Source: Smittium mucronatum (Eukaryota > Kickxellomycota > Harpellomycetes > Harpellales > Legeriomycetaceae). Taken from it: 64,000 bases of DNA. Position 1 is the stretch's first letter; the number at the start of each line of letters is the position of its first letter. The position numbers and the translations under genes were made by a program. The notes beneath the pieces were generated by a model. The model was not told the origin of the DNA. It saw only the letters and a program-made list of their open reading frames with translations, and made no database searches. The DNA lies in assembly GCA_001953115.1 (NCBI GenBank), contig LSSL01007779.1:1-64000 (forward strand), given 5' to 3'. Of this stretch, positions 10,789-23,100 are shown one piece after another.

Positions 10789-12798
10789 ATGAATGGAAAC
10801 CCGAATAAAAAATCTGTTCTAATTCCTGATCAAAAGCAAGATTTGCAGGTATCTATTTTGTTGTTTTCTTTTTATATTGGTTTATCTAATCTTTTATAAC
10901 AACCAAATATAAATATTTTTGAATAGGAATTTTCCTCTTTACTAATTAAACTTGAGGATTCAAACAATGACAGAAAATACCTGGAGCTCCAACTTAACCA
11001 GGTAGAAAGCGAAAAATCTAGAATTGAAAATGAACTTTCTGATTTGTCAAAAAGATTAAAGAAAATGGAAAAATTGGTTTCAAAAGAGGTACTTTTTTTA
11101 TTTTTTTTAATCAAATTCCACTTTTTTCGAGTTGGAAAACTTGATTTTTATTAATTTCTTTTTCCCCTTGTTCTTTATAAAAAGAGAGAAAACTCGGAAA
11201 AAGAACGAGCTGAATGGATTCAAAAGGAAAAAAGTTTGACCTCCGATTTGAGAAAAGCCAAGGCCAGCTCCAACATTCAACGTCGCAACACAGTATCTAT
11301 ATCTTCAAATTCTGGTCATATACCTAACTTCAATAAACCTCCACTCGATTTCTCTAGTTTGAAGCCAATTCCAAGAACCACCGTGTCTCAAAATGGCTAC
11401 AATTTATCTAACAGAGAAGGTCTTTTCCTTGATGATTCTTCTCTTTTCGAAAAATCTCCTAGCAAATCCTCAAGCGAAATGTCAGTCACAAATGGTGAAA
11501 CTTTGCTGAATTCTCAGATTGAGCTAATCGATACTAGGCGAAAACTCGTTGATTCTGAAAAGAAGATATCAAGCCTGAAAAGACAAGTAAAAGCCTTGGA
11601 ATCAAACTCAATGATTGCTGCTCAAGAGAATGAAAATATTAAATCTGAATCCAACTCATTGAAACAAATAATCTCCCAACAACAACAATTAATTGATTCC
11701 CTAAGAGATGACAACGAATCTTACCAAACTCTTTTACAAATGCATGCCAAATCTGGTAACTATAAAATAAATTCCATCCCCGACAGTTTGTTTGATGATA
11801 ACGATATACAGGAAAATGATCAAGAAACCTCTCCCTTTCCTCAACAAAAACCTAGTAGCAAGAAAAACAGCGTCGATTTAACTTCAGAAAATAACAATCG
11901 TGATTTAAACCACCAATTAACTACTGCATTGGATACTAATCTTGGTTCAGAACTCGAGGCTAGTTTTCATAATACTCAAGATTCTAATCCCTCTGTTTAT
12001 GAATTAAAAAATGAACTGTTCGTTGCCAAAGAGGAGAACCGCCTACTCAAGGCTGAAAAAAATAAGCTTATTGATGAAAATAAAGCGACAGCATTGTATA
12101 TTAATAGAATACTTTCAGGAGTTTTCAGAATTCAGGGTGGACTTGAGGCTGTTCTTGATAAGGATTTCGATTCTACAAAAGTTGAAAATAACTCTGAAAA
12201 TACTTTTATTTCTCAAAATTCAAATAATCCTCAACATCACACCGTCAGATCCTTCCCCAGAACTAAAGATGCATCAGACTCGCTGGCATTTAACCGAAGC
12301 ATTAATATATCCCCTAATTTATATCATAACTCCGAATATGCTTCTAAAAATCCTGTTATGATAGAGAAGTCCTCCTTGAATTCTGATCATGGCTTGCCAC
12401 CAAAACCTTCAAACATGAAGTCAGTTCAAACCCACAACAAATCTAATAGCATCAATTTTATTTCTAACCCTTTGGTCAGCATTTTTTCGGGCGTGAGTAG
12501 CATCGCCAAATCATCTAGCTCTACAATAGCGTCCAATGAAGAGGCTAGGAATGATAAACTCTTTACAAACAAAAATGGTGACTTATCATCCACTTCTAAT
12601 ATTTCTTCATCAACCTCAAACCCATACAAACTTCCTTCTACAGAATCTTCGAATAGCAAACTCCCAGAAGGAGATCCAAAAGATAATTCATCTGAACCTC
12701 CTCCTAACAGACAACGAGCCCAAACTTTGCATGGAAACTCTAGCTGGTGGAATAGAATTTCTGTCAAGCTAGTTCCTGACAAAACATACATTTCATAA
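10789..12798 (+). CDS. coiled-coil protein, three exons, 611 aa
   Basis: Exons are 10789-10848, 10927-11088 and 11185-12798; introns are 78 and 96 nt with GTA donors and TAG/AAG acceptors. All junctions keep frame, giving 611 residues from the ATG at 10789. Heptad-like charged segments occur at about residues 21-110, 183-267 and 347-385. The second ends in LRDDNESYQTLLQMHAKSG and the third in ALYINRILSGVFRIQGGLEA; both resemble conserved signatures I associate with fungal coiled-coil proteins of uncharacterised function. The remainder is Ser/Asn-rich and probably disordered, with a basic C-terminus. No catalytic domain, signal peptide or membrane segment is seen. A cytoskeletal, scaffold or polarity role would be speculation. 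Gene structure is well supported; function is unknown. Confidence 0.8.
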
Positions 12799-15673
12799 CT
12801 TCACATATTTCCTCTTCATTCTCCCATACTATTTTGAATTCTAAACATTTTCTTTTATACTATTCTCACTTTTTTTTTAAAAAATGATTAAGGATTGAAA
12901 TTTCGAGCAGGATTATTTCCGTTGTTCTTGGTAAATGTCCACTAGAATTGGAATTTGATGTTATATCAACTAAATTGATTCTATTTAGGTCTTTTTATCG
13001 ATAAATCTTCTGTGCTAAGCAAAAACCAAAAAAAAAAAAAAAAAGAAAAAAGTTTTTGAAAACTTGTATTAGAAAAAAAAAATCCAGTAAACAACTAGTC
13101 TTGCATCCACTATTCATCAGTTTGATTTTTGGTGAACAGTTTGGTTGAAATCTATCTGTAAGCCAAATATATGTTGAAACTTTAATTCTTGAACTTTGAC
13201 CTCAACCAAGAATTTGGCCATTTTTAATTCAGATTTTAATTCTTTTTAACCCGACAAATCCGATATTTTAACTGATCCAAGTACGTAATAGTAATCAACC
13301 CCTACATCCCTCATCCAAATTTTATTCAGAAATTTTTCTCCAAAACTTTTTTCTAACTTGATCAACCAATAATTCTTTGAACTCTTAAATGATGGATTTA
13401 GAATCTTTTAATTGGCGAGTGTTGAGCATGTATATAATTTTAATTACATTGAAAATAAATTCCCGAAAATACTGCTTTTTTTTTTTTTTTTATCCAAATG
13501 AATAAAAGGTTGTGTGAATTCCAGATTTAACAGAAAATGGAGATGCATAGAGAACTTTGGTTAACAATTTCCCAATGTCATTTGAACTCTATTTACAGGA
13601 ATTGCTAATTTTAAGGTTGGATAAACTATGTAGGTTTTTAATGCTATAGATTGTATTTCGACTCATCTTATCTACTGGCGGTATTTAATGAGTTTAGCTT
13701 CTTAACTCTTAATTGTTGTGATAAAGCCGTTTGATGAAAGTAATTGTTCAAAATTTATGATGACTAAAGTTCAGATGCTACTTAGCATCATCGAACGGAG
13801 ACATGCCTTCGAATGCCCATAATATAAAGATCATAAGTCATTTCTACACCAAAACACTTTTCGGTCCAAATTTAAATCCAATCTCTATATGCGCAAACCA
13901 AGTATTCAACTGGCCTCACCTCTGGATTCATACAAACATATTAGCCTCAACCTAACCAATACATCATCCAAAGAGTCAATGTCATCGTTTATTACCATAT
14001 GCCCAAATAAGATGACACGGAATGGTAAAAATTCGAAATAATCAAATACTGTGAAAACAACAACTCGAAAAAAAAAATCAATCCAACCAATAGAAATTCA
14101 TGATAAAAACCGATAAAAATTGAAAAAATATCCAAACAAATATAGTTGACTAAATTTATTCGAAAAAGAAAGTACAAAATCTATTAAATGAACAAAACAC
14201 GGGAAGTGACACCTAAAGATAAATTAAAACTAACGTTAGAAAAGGTACTGACAAAAAGATACAAAAAGTATGAAATTGAGTGTCAGATAGTTAAGAAAAT
14301 AGGTAGCTTTCTGTTTTTCGTCAGAATGAAGAACCCTTAAATACAAAGGGGCTCCATTACAGCCAAATGCCTTAATCATCATATGGAGATAATAAAAGAT
14401 AAACAGGACAAAACTTACATTAGTTGAAATACTGAAGACTGAGAACAAGTGATATACTTACAAATAGTTGAGAAATGGAGCTGAATTTATACTTTTCTGA
14501 AAAGCGCAAAAATTTTCACCTACAACTTTAAACTTCTTGTCACATCAAGGGTATGGAAGAAGCTTGAAAAATATGGTACACTATTGGATGTTTGAAAATA
14601 CTAGTGCTTGGCTATTGGGTTGCTAGAAATAAATACTTTTTAACAAATAATCGACTATGGAATACATTTTTAGGCAGTGGATTGGAGATAAAAAAATGCT
14701 TGTTTTTATAGTCATTGATTTGGTATTTCCCTACTAAACGTTTGTAGCTAAAAACAACTGGTAAAAGCAACTCCTAATATAGAGCATTTTTGCATTATTG
14801 AAGATTGATTGGTTAATTAACCAATCTGCTGCTCTATTAGCCTTAATCTTGTAGATTAATTATAAGACCAGAATTATTTTTCTATTTATTACATTAAATT
14901 CATTGGAATAAATATTTTCTTCAAACCAATAAAAATAGAATAACACATAACTAAAATAAATCTTGAACATTTTTCCAATAGAACATTTATTTTGTGATTT
15001 TTATTACCCAATAGATTTATGCTAATTGTGATGCTTTATCAAATTAGGAAAGCAGTAAAATTTTAATGGGGAAAACTCCGTTCCCAAAAAGAATCTCCCA
15101 TCAATTGTAAGGACTCATAAACGTATTTCATTTTGTTTCTAACCTCTAATTTAATCCAAATAACGATTATTCAACAAATGAATTTGGGGATATTTTGCGA
15201 TTAGTCAAATAAAACCCCAGTATTTTGGTTCTGATTGATCAAATCTATTCAAGGCTTACCTTTTTTATTTGACACAAGTGATGTCAAAAATATTAAAAAT
15301 AACCAATGGATGATTCGCTTCAGTTATAGCGGCTGGATTTCGGGCCATTCTAAATCAAATGTCAGCAAATTAAATCTCATGAAATTACATTTGAAATAGT
15401 TGGGTTAGAGCAATTAATAGCATCGTAAAACCAACCATTGGCTGTATGTTTTGTGGTCGAAAAGATTTGCCTACTATTGGATAAGCTTATACTGGGTGTG
15501 GATAGGCCAAATAATTTCTAAACCTCAATACGTAATTATTTAGACAAGCGAATAACTGAGCAAAACATTACTCGTCTAAGCAAGCAAATATCTGTACTTA
15601 TTTGGCTGGGTTGTTTTGACCTCGTAAGCAAAATCATCCGTACTATTATTTTTCTACATAAATCACTTTCAAA
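12799..15673. other. intergenic region without recognised gene
   Basis: About 2.9 kb with intermediate base composition. Short minus-strand frames around 13992-14448 have hydrophobic, stop-dense surroundings and are not convincing. No transposon ends, tRNA or rRNA were seen. The proximal part before 15674 should contain the proteasome gene promoter; I did not see a PACE-like GGTGGCAAA box. Confidence 0.5.
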
Positions 15674-16410
15674 ATGGATATACAATTGGGAATAGTTGGA
15701 AAGGACTTTTCGATCCTCATAACAGACGATCAAGTTGTGAACTCTATACTCACAATCAAGCACGATGCAGATAAAATATACGAACTTTCCGAGAAAGTCA
15801 TCATGTCTGTGTCCGGTGAAGCAGGTGACACCGACCAGTTTTGTGAATATATTGTCGGCAACTCAAAGCTCTATGGAATCAGAAACGGCATTGATTTGAC
15901 TCCTGATGCCACTGCTAAATTCACAAGAGGCGAACTGGCCAGCGCCCTCCGCTCAAGGGTAATATTTTTATTCCTTTCTCTTTTTATTCTTCTAGTTCAT
16001 GACTCCCCTCAATCCTTTCAACTGATGAATACTTGTTTTGCAACTTATTTATTTTTTGATTAAACCTTTTATTACTTTAGAATCCATACCAGGTTAATTT
16101 GCTAATCTCAGGATTTGACATTGTTAAGAACCAGCCTTCGTTGTATAGAATTGACTATCTGGCTTCGATCTCTAAAGTGCCTTTCGCAGCTCACGGCTAT
16201 GGCGCCTTTTTCAGCTACTCGATATTCGACAAAATGTATAAAGAGAACTTGACCGAATCAGAGGCTTTGGACATTTTGGCCGCCTGTCTCATTGAGTTGA
16301 ATAAGCGTCTCATTATTCGTCACAGCAGCTATACCATAAAGATCGTTGACAAATCAGGCCTTCGAACTCTCGACCCAGCTCTTATTATGCAGCGAATTGG
16401 TGCTAACTAG
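15674..16410 (+). CDS. PRE1: 20S proteasome subunit beta-4 (beta type-2)
   Basis: Two exons, 15674-15958 and 16081-16410, are joined in phase 0 over a 122-nt intron (GTAATA...TTTAG) to give 204 residues. The protein starts MDIQLGIVGKDFSILI and keeps family blocks such as GEAGDTDQFCEYI, the RSR-NPYQVNLLISGFD junction across the intron, YRIDYLAS, AAHGYGAFF and KIVDKSGLR. The length fits yeast Pre1 (198 aa) and human PSMB2. Beta-4 is a structural, non-catalytic beta-ring subunit, and the lack of an N-terminal propeptide with Gly-Thr is normal for it. It acts in the 20S core of cytosolic and nuclear proteasomes. RNase H2A begins only 65 bp after its stop codon, an unusually tight spacing here. 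Confidence 0.95.
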
Positions 16411-16475
16411 TTTTCCATTTCGTTTATTTTTTATGATCTTTAAGATTTCTCTTTGTTTACATGTAAAAATCCATA

Positions 16476-17960
16476 ATGTCCAGCATAATATCTGGTAACC
16501 TACGCCTTCATTCGTTATTAATAAAAAAAACCCCTATTCGATATTCGAGTCTCAGTGGCTGGTAGTCAGACCATATGAATAACGTTTAAAATTTGTATCT
16601 AACTGTCTGAAATAGCCCTCCAAGACCTTGACTTTGACCCTTTGGTTCCCTTGACAGATTCTAAAGTAATATTTTCCAAGCCTTTGAACTCCAGGTACAA
16701 TTCCCCTATAGTTACCCAAACATATTTATGCTTTATGATACTTTTTTCCATTTTGGCACAATATAGTGAGGAAAAGCCCAAATATGTTTTAGGAGTGGAT
16801 GAAGCGGGTAGGGGTCCTGTGTTAGGTACTCCTCAAATTCTATCATTTCATTTACATTTTACTTTCAATTTTATCTTTATAACAATCAATAAAAATCATT
16901 ATTGTGTTTCTTGTAGGGCCTATGGTTTATGCTGCTTGTATATGCACCGAAGATAATTACCCAAATTTCAAAAATTTGGATTTTGATGGTCAGAAAAACA
17001 TTTAATAATCTAAATACACTTCTTTTTTTTTTCCAAGTCAATCTCTTTATTGTTTAATTCAATATTTTCTTTAGATTCAAAACAGGTTACAGAAAAAATA
17101 AGGGAAGATAAGTTTATGCTTCTGCAGCAAGAGAATGTTCGTAAAGATTCAGGCTGGGCTGCCCACGTCCTTTCTCCTCAAGAAATCTCGCAAGGAATGC
17201 TGAAAAAGTATATTTCGTTTCACGTGTTGTTATAACTCACCTCGCTTTTAAATATTTTACTGAGAGAGAGATCATATCTCTTCCGTTTTGTCTTTTTATT
17301 AGTATTGGTTTTTAACTCTGGTATATTGTAATTTATAGGAACAAATATAATTTAAACACTTTGGCTCATGATACGACCATATCCATTATCCAGTCTCTGA
17401 TAAAACAAGGCCACGAAATTTCACATATTTATATTGATACTGTTGGCCCTCCAGAGTCATATACCCGCAAGCTCCAGCCTTTATTCCCCGGAACTAAAAT
17501 AACTGTCGCCAAGAAAGCTGATTCTCTTTATCCAATTGTAAGTGCTGCCAGTATAATTGCAAAAGTCATTCGAGACGAAGTGCTTAAAAACTGGAAGTTT
17601 TTAGAAACGCCATCACGCGACATATCCCTTTCGTATGGCTCTGGGTACCCCTCTGATCCAAAAACAGTAAGCTGGCTGCATAGCAACATCGATAAAGTGT
17701 TTGGTTACCCTTCAATAGTGCGTTTCAGCTGGGCCACTTGCCAGAAATTGCTCGAGACGAATGCTTACAAAGTCGATTTTCACGACGAAGGGGGTGATGT
17801 ACACGATAAAAAATTAACTGTAGCTCAAAAACGGAAACTGGCTTCTTTCCATAACAATGCATTCTCGTTTAAGCCCAAAAAACCAGATACTTCATCCCCA
17901 CAAAGCTTATTCCTCACTAAAAACCGAATTAACCTCTTCCCTCCAATCAAAGACCATTGA
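16476..17960 (+). CDS. RNASEH2A: ribonuclease H2 catalytic subunit A, six exons
   Basis: Inferred exons are 16476-16494, 16616-16694, 16767-16825, 16917-16988, 17075-17207 and 17339-17960, giving 327 residues with all phases compatible. Type 2 RNase H signatures are intact: GVDEAGRGPVLGPMVYA with catalytic Asp44/Glu45, IDTVGPPESY with Asp154, KKADSLYPIVSAAS with Asp182, and GSGYPSDPKT. The enzyme cuts RNA in RNA:DNA hybrids and at single ribonucleotides in DNA, working with subunits B and C. Exons 3-6 are certain from homology. Exon 1 (19 nt, MSSIIS) and exon 2 are inferred from splice sites, reading phase and a CTAAC branch-like motif before the acceptor; an in-frame stop precedes exon 2. 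The intron 4 donor is the less usual GTCAGA. Exons 3 and 4 are unusually small, while the C-terminal catalytic half is one long exon. Confidence 0.88.
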
Positions 17961-18265
17961 TTTTTTATTAATAATTTAACTCTGTTTATCCTTAATAAAA
18001 CAACGCTTTAAACCATTTTTCTAGAGCATTAATATGGCTTTTCTGAATAACCCTTTTTGTTATTTAAATCATTAAAATATAATTTATGAATTTGGTTAGT
18101 TTTTATAGAGCTCAGACAACTACAAGCAGATTCAGTTTCAATTTAATTTGGCGTCTAACCAAAAAGGATAGTTTATTGGGCAAACTTAAATTGACTGCTA
18201 ATAGAGACCGAAGGAGTCGGCTGTGTGGGTGCCCAATAAATAAACACAAGCGGGGTTTATTAGAG
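17961..18265. other. convergent intergenic region
   Basis: About 300 bp between the stop codons of RNase H2A (+) and Uba4 (-), presumably carrying both 3' ends. AATAAA-like motifs occur on both strands (for example CTTAATAAA near 17991). The 62-codon plus frame from 18086 has no recognisable features and lies in the 3' flanks. Confidence 0.5.
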
Positions 18266-19998
18266 CTAATATGAGGGAAAGGAAGAATCGACAGACCTCT
18301 GCCATGAAGTCAGCCCTCCATCTATCTGATAGCAGTTCTCAAACCCCAGCCTTCTGAGCTCCTTTACAGCTAGCTGGGACAAGTTTCCCCTTCTGCAAAT
18401 GACGAATATTGGCTGCTCCTCTTCTGTTGCTTGAACAGCCAGCTTCGTTAACTCGTTCGGTGGGGTTTCTTCACTGGCCCCTTTCTCCTTGGAAGCTTCT
18501 TCGTCTAATATGGGTTTAATCGGAATGTGGACTGATCCCTTAATGCTGCATAGATCGAACTGTGACTTTTCTCGAACATCCAATAGGATATGTCTCTTGT
18601 TGGATTTTCTGATTTTGGAATATTCCATAGCTGATATTCTGTTTGGATCCTTCTCCTCTAGGACCTTCAGTTCGATAGGCTATTTGGTAAAAAAAAATTA
18701 AACCGGATTAAATTAAAGAAAATTTATATTCGAATATCGTCCACTCGGTGTAAAGGAAAAAGTCTTACCGCATCAGTAGCTGATGAGCCACAAAACTGAA
18801 CGTAGTCTATAAGTTTTAGAATAGATGGATCAAGACCACACACTTCGCAGTCCTCTCTACGACCGCGTATTCTAAATTGCCTAAATTGTGGATTTCCAAA
18901 TACTGAAAATGTAGTCAGGAAATACTTTCTTGGATCTTGGCCCCTATTCTTTCCGTGATCATGGCTTTCAGTTAGCTCAGTGCTATATTTCTCTTGTCCC
19001 AAAGGAATTTTGTCTGAAGCTACTATCATCTTCACTGCCTCACATGCCTGTAAACATCCTATTATCCCGGGAACAACCCCTAAAACGCCTGCCTCTGAGC
19101 AGTTCTGTTTAGGATCAAAATACGGTTTTTCTCTAAACATACATCTGTAACAAGGGCCACCATTATAGTTATATACTACAAGTTGCCCCTCGGTTCTTAG
19201 TGCACTTCCATAAATTAGTGGTTTATTCAGCAATACACATGAATCGTTAATTAAATATCTTGTTGGTAAATTGTCAGTAGCATCCAACACCAAATCATAC
19301 CCTGAGAATATATCTAGGGCATTTCTGCTATCAAGATGAACATTATGTTCTATTATATTACATTTGCTGTTAAGTAGATTCAATGTTTTTCTTGCACTAG
19401 CTACTTTTGTATCATTGACCCTGGATTCATTGTGTATTATCTGCCTGTGTAAATTGCTAATATCGACCTTGTCGTGATCAACTATTCCTATTGTTCCGAC
19501 TCCCATCGAACATAAATACAACAAAGCGGAAGAGCCCAAACCCCCAGCTCCTATAACTAGAACCCTTGAATTTTTAAGTCGCGACTGCCCTAAAACATAG
19601 ATAATCATAACGATTTTCTTAACATTATTCTTTTTAAATTTTAAACGGTTCTTTTTAGTAGAAAATATCCTCCCTCTATCTCTCTCTTTTTCTTCCATCG
19701 ATTAGAAATCTATCCCTTTAACAAGTAGGCTAAATAGGGATGAGGGTCGACGAATCACTAAATACTTTTTTAAATGGAAACAATTACCTCCAGGTCCTAT
19801 TTCTGGTAATAATAGCTGTCTACTATATCTCGATATATCGCTCGAATCAAGATTCAGAGGCATCTGATATTCTTCGGACACACTCTCTTCACCAGCAACA
19901 CGAATATCCCTCTCTAGAATTTTCTTTCTCTCTTCTAGCTCAGCAATCGATTTCTCGACTGCCTCCAACTCCAAATTCAATGAATCTATATTTTGCAT
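18266..19998 (-). CDS. UBA4: Uba4/MOCS3 E1-like adenylyltransferase-sulfurtransferase
   Basis: Exons (minus) are 19998-19788, 19589-18769 and 18679-18266, with introns of 198 and 89 nt; the product is 481 residues (yeast Uba4 440, human MOCS3 460). Residues 1-40 form a short coiled coil, usual for the family. The ThiF/E1 domain has the ATP-binding GAGGLG (84-89), DHDKVDISNLHRQ (108-120), DATDN (173-177), a CxxC pair (Cys217/Cys220) with its partner Cys318/Cys321 for zinc, and Cys234 in NCSEAGVLG, the likely E1 cysteine. The C-terminal rhodanese domain (about 345-481) carries the persulfide loop Cys439-RRGN. Uba4 adenylates and thiolates Urm1 for tRNA wobble-uridine thiolation and urmylation; MOCS3 orthologues also act on MOCS2A. 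Intron 2 separates the two domains. All motifs are intact. Confidence 0.94.
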
Positions 19999-20132
19999 TG
20001 TATATTTTCTATTATTATGTTTTCTACTATTAATATTTTCTTCCTAAAGAACAAAGTGATATAAGCATGCGATTTTATCGCTTTCACTTAAAACTGGGAA
20101 TATGCAGACTAGCTGGTTATTTTATTCCTACT

Positions 20133-20186
20133 TGATTATTTTTTTTGTTTTTTTTTTTGTATCACGGAATTTTATTGTAGGATAAA
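20133..20186 (-). mobile_element. SINE-like retroelement, copy 5 (extreme 5' truncation)
   Basis: Read on the minus strand, only the last 25 or so bases of the repeat family remain (AATAAAATTCCGTGATAC), followed by an A-rich tail. The same 3' end is seen in copies 1-3. Flanks carry a near-perfect direct repeat, TTTATTCCTACT at 20121-20132 and TTTATTCCTGCT at 20187-20198, consistent with a target-site duplication. It lies about 130 bp upstream of the Uba4 start codon, so it is in that gene's probable promoter region. Confidence 0.65.
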
Positions 20187-23100
20187 TTTATTCCTGCTTT
20201 GATTTCAAATCATCTGCGAGTAATAACCACTCAAATCTGGATTTTATTTTTTATTCTTTTTATTTTTTCCGATTGGGAAATAGCAAATCCCATTGGGTTC
20301 TGCGTTTGCTCTATCCTTTTAATTGTATTTTATTGGTATAAATCTTTTCACACCACACGACAGTTTCCAATTCTTGATTATCCTTCTTGCTATCCAATGA
20401 ATGATTTAAATTATTTTAAATATTTTCTGTTTAGATTCAGCCTATTAGCTTATTCAATAACTTTCTAAAAAAACAATAATACCGTTTTATCATCTGCAAA
20501 ACTCATTCTTTTAGCCCTATTTTACCACTGATACTTAATTAATTTTACGGTAAGCTTTTGCTTATCTAAATTTAGAATAAAATCACCAAATTTGTTTAAA
20601 TTCTATATCGCCTGTATTTTAAATAATAGAATTCAAAAAAAAGTCGAAGCTTACGATACAAAAAATAAGGAAAAAACTCTTTCCCATTATACATATTTTC
20701 AAAAAAAAAAAAATTCTAAAAAAACTAATCAAATTTTACCAAGTAAATCCAAATTTTATAAATCTTGGTTGGTTAAATTTATGAGCAATTTTTTTTTAAA
20801 ATAGTCAAGGTTAACCGGGAAAAATAAAAATACAAATACAAAGGAAATATAAAATATATATTATCGGGAATCAAATTTTGCTTAGTGGATAAAAACCATA
20901 AAATTCAGTTGTATCAATATCCTTTTAACTTTTTTTTTTATGTGTTGTTTTTTTTCTGATATTTTTTTCTATTTAAAATTTTTTTCTCTTTTTAGGTATT
21001 ATTTTTCAAATAACCTCGATGTTTATTTCATTAACTGCGATGCTCAAATTATTTTTCATAATGGAAAATATATTCAAAATACATTTAGAAATTACTTTTT
21101 AATTAAACACTATTTAGAAAAATCGGGTAAAAAATTCTGATACTAGAAAACTATATAAGCCTTTCCTTTTGAGCTATAAACGAAAGAAAAATTAGGAAAA
21201 CAGCCTATCTTTTCAGATAATTTTTAATATCATATTATTAATATTTTTTGAATAATATAAATCTATAAATATTTTTAATACGTGTTTTTATTGGTTAAAA
21301 TAGCTTAAATTTATCCATTAATTATTTAAAACGAAAAATTGTTGAATTTTAAGTGTCTGAATAGTATATAGAAAATATTTTTAACTTTATAAACATCAAA
21401 AAAAATTATAACGGGTTATTATAAGTAAATTTTAAAAAAATTCTTACAACTGTATTTTTTTCTTGAGAAAAATAAAGTTTTGAACTCAAAATCTAAAATT
21501 TGAAGGAAAGAAGTTACGAGGAAAACAAAAGATAATTGAAAATTAAACTCTGTTTAAAAAATACAATATATTTTAAAATAAATAACATATCATCTCGATG
21601 AAATATAATAGCTCTAATCTTGTTTAAAATACTGTACTATATCCGGAATAATATGTATCTATTTGATATTTTTTGTCTTTAACGGCTTCAAAACAACAAA
21701 ATCTCATATAAAATTATTTCTTGAGTATTTTTTTTTATAATATTACTATTAGAAGGAAAAATAAAAGCCTAATATTGATAGTCATTACACTTTAAAAGTG
21801 AAAAAGCCAACTTAACATCTTCTCATAATAAAATTGTTTTACTTCAAATACAAATAAAGTTGATTGGTTGATTTTTTCTCTGTAATTATTAAAGAAATCA
21901 ATTTCAAACCCCAAGGTTAAACTTTTTTTTATTTTGATAGCAGAACCAGATTGAAAATTTTTATAATAATGGATGCTTAATGGTTTAAAAAATATTTTTT
22001 TAGATCTGAAATTAATTTAAAATTTTAATCTTATAATTATGAATTTTAAAAAGCGAGGTTGGAAATCGTGAATATAATTTAACCTAAATTTAAAATACTG
22101 AAATTCCGGAAATATTTCAAAAATTAAAATTAAATTAAATATTAAAATAAAAACTGTCAGATAATTTTATCATTATTAAATGAATGTATTGAATAAAATA
22201 TTTCCAAAATAAGATTTTTTTTTGAAAATAGAGATAATGAAAAATGAATAAAATTTGAATTATGGTAAATTAATCTATCTTAAAAACTTCTTTGTCGATA
22301 ATGATAAAATGAGAGAGTATTTTCTTATATTTAGCCTCCATTTCCAAAAAAAAAAACTTATGATTGATTAAGTATAATAATAAATTATAAATAAGATAAT
22401 TTTGAGTAAAATTTATTTCAAGCTATTCATTAAAAAAAAAGGGGGTCATAAAAACTAGAAAAAAGTACAAAAAACGCAAAAAAATATTATTACAACTCTC
22501 CCAGTCACAAAACAGTTCAATAACTATTGTAATGTGTTTTTTTGTGATTAAAATATTATATTTTTTCAAAAAAGATATTGGTATTCTAGAGTAGCAAATC
22601 TATTTCTGTTAGCAGAATTCTGAAAAAATAAATCCACGAGGAAAAGGTTCTAATTTTTCGAAAATATTCGTTTGCTAAAATTAATTTTTTTATATGATAT
22701 AATTTCTTTTTTATTTCAAGGAAAAAATTGGTTTTTATCAAAAATTTATATAGAATTTTACTTCATTTAATGCTAAAAGATAAAAAATATTCTTTTTCAC
22801 TATACATTTTCAATTTTTTGAAAAAATGGCTTGATGAGGAAATTTTTCCGTCGCAAATTATCAAATTTTCAAAATAATAATTTTTTATTTTTAGTTTTTT
22901 TTTCTTTCAAAATAACATTGTTATATTTTATTTAAATTCTACTGAAACTCAAAAAAAAGTATTTTTACAGCCAAAAAATCAACATCAAAAAATATTAATA
23001 AAATATTTTTGGTATATATTATCTTTTTTAAATATTTCTACTTTAAAAAATTCTAAATTAAAAAAATGACTGATAAATATTGTATAAATTAGTATATTTT

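Noticed and set aside
16735..16766. ATG at 16735 as the RNase H2A start
   Set aside because: It lies in a 72-nt, in-frame segment with a GTACAA donor and TATAG acceptor, and it would encode a hydrophobic stretch absent from the family. Splicing gives a cleaner N-terminus, though this is not proven.
18724..18768. Uba4 E1 domain ending VRLFPLHRVDDIRI
   Set aside because: This is readthrough into an 89-nt intron (GTAAGA...AATAG). The rhodanese exon continues in frame after it.
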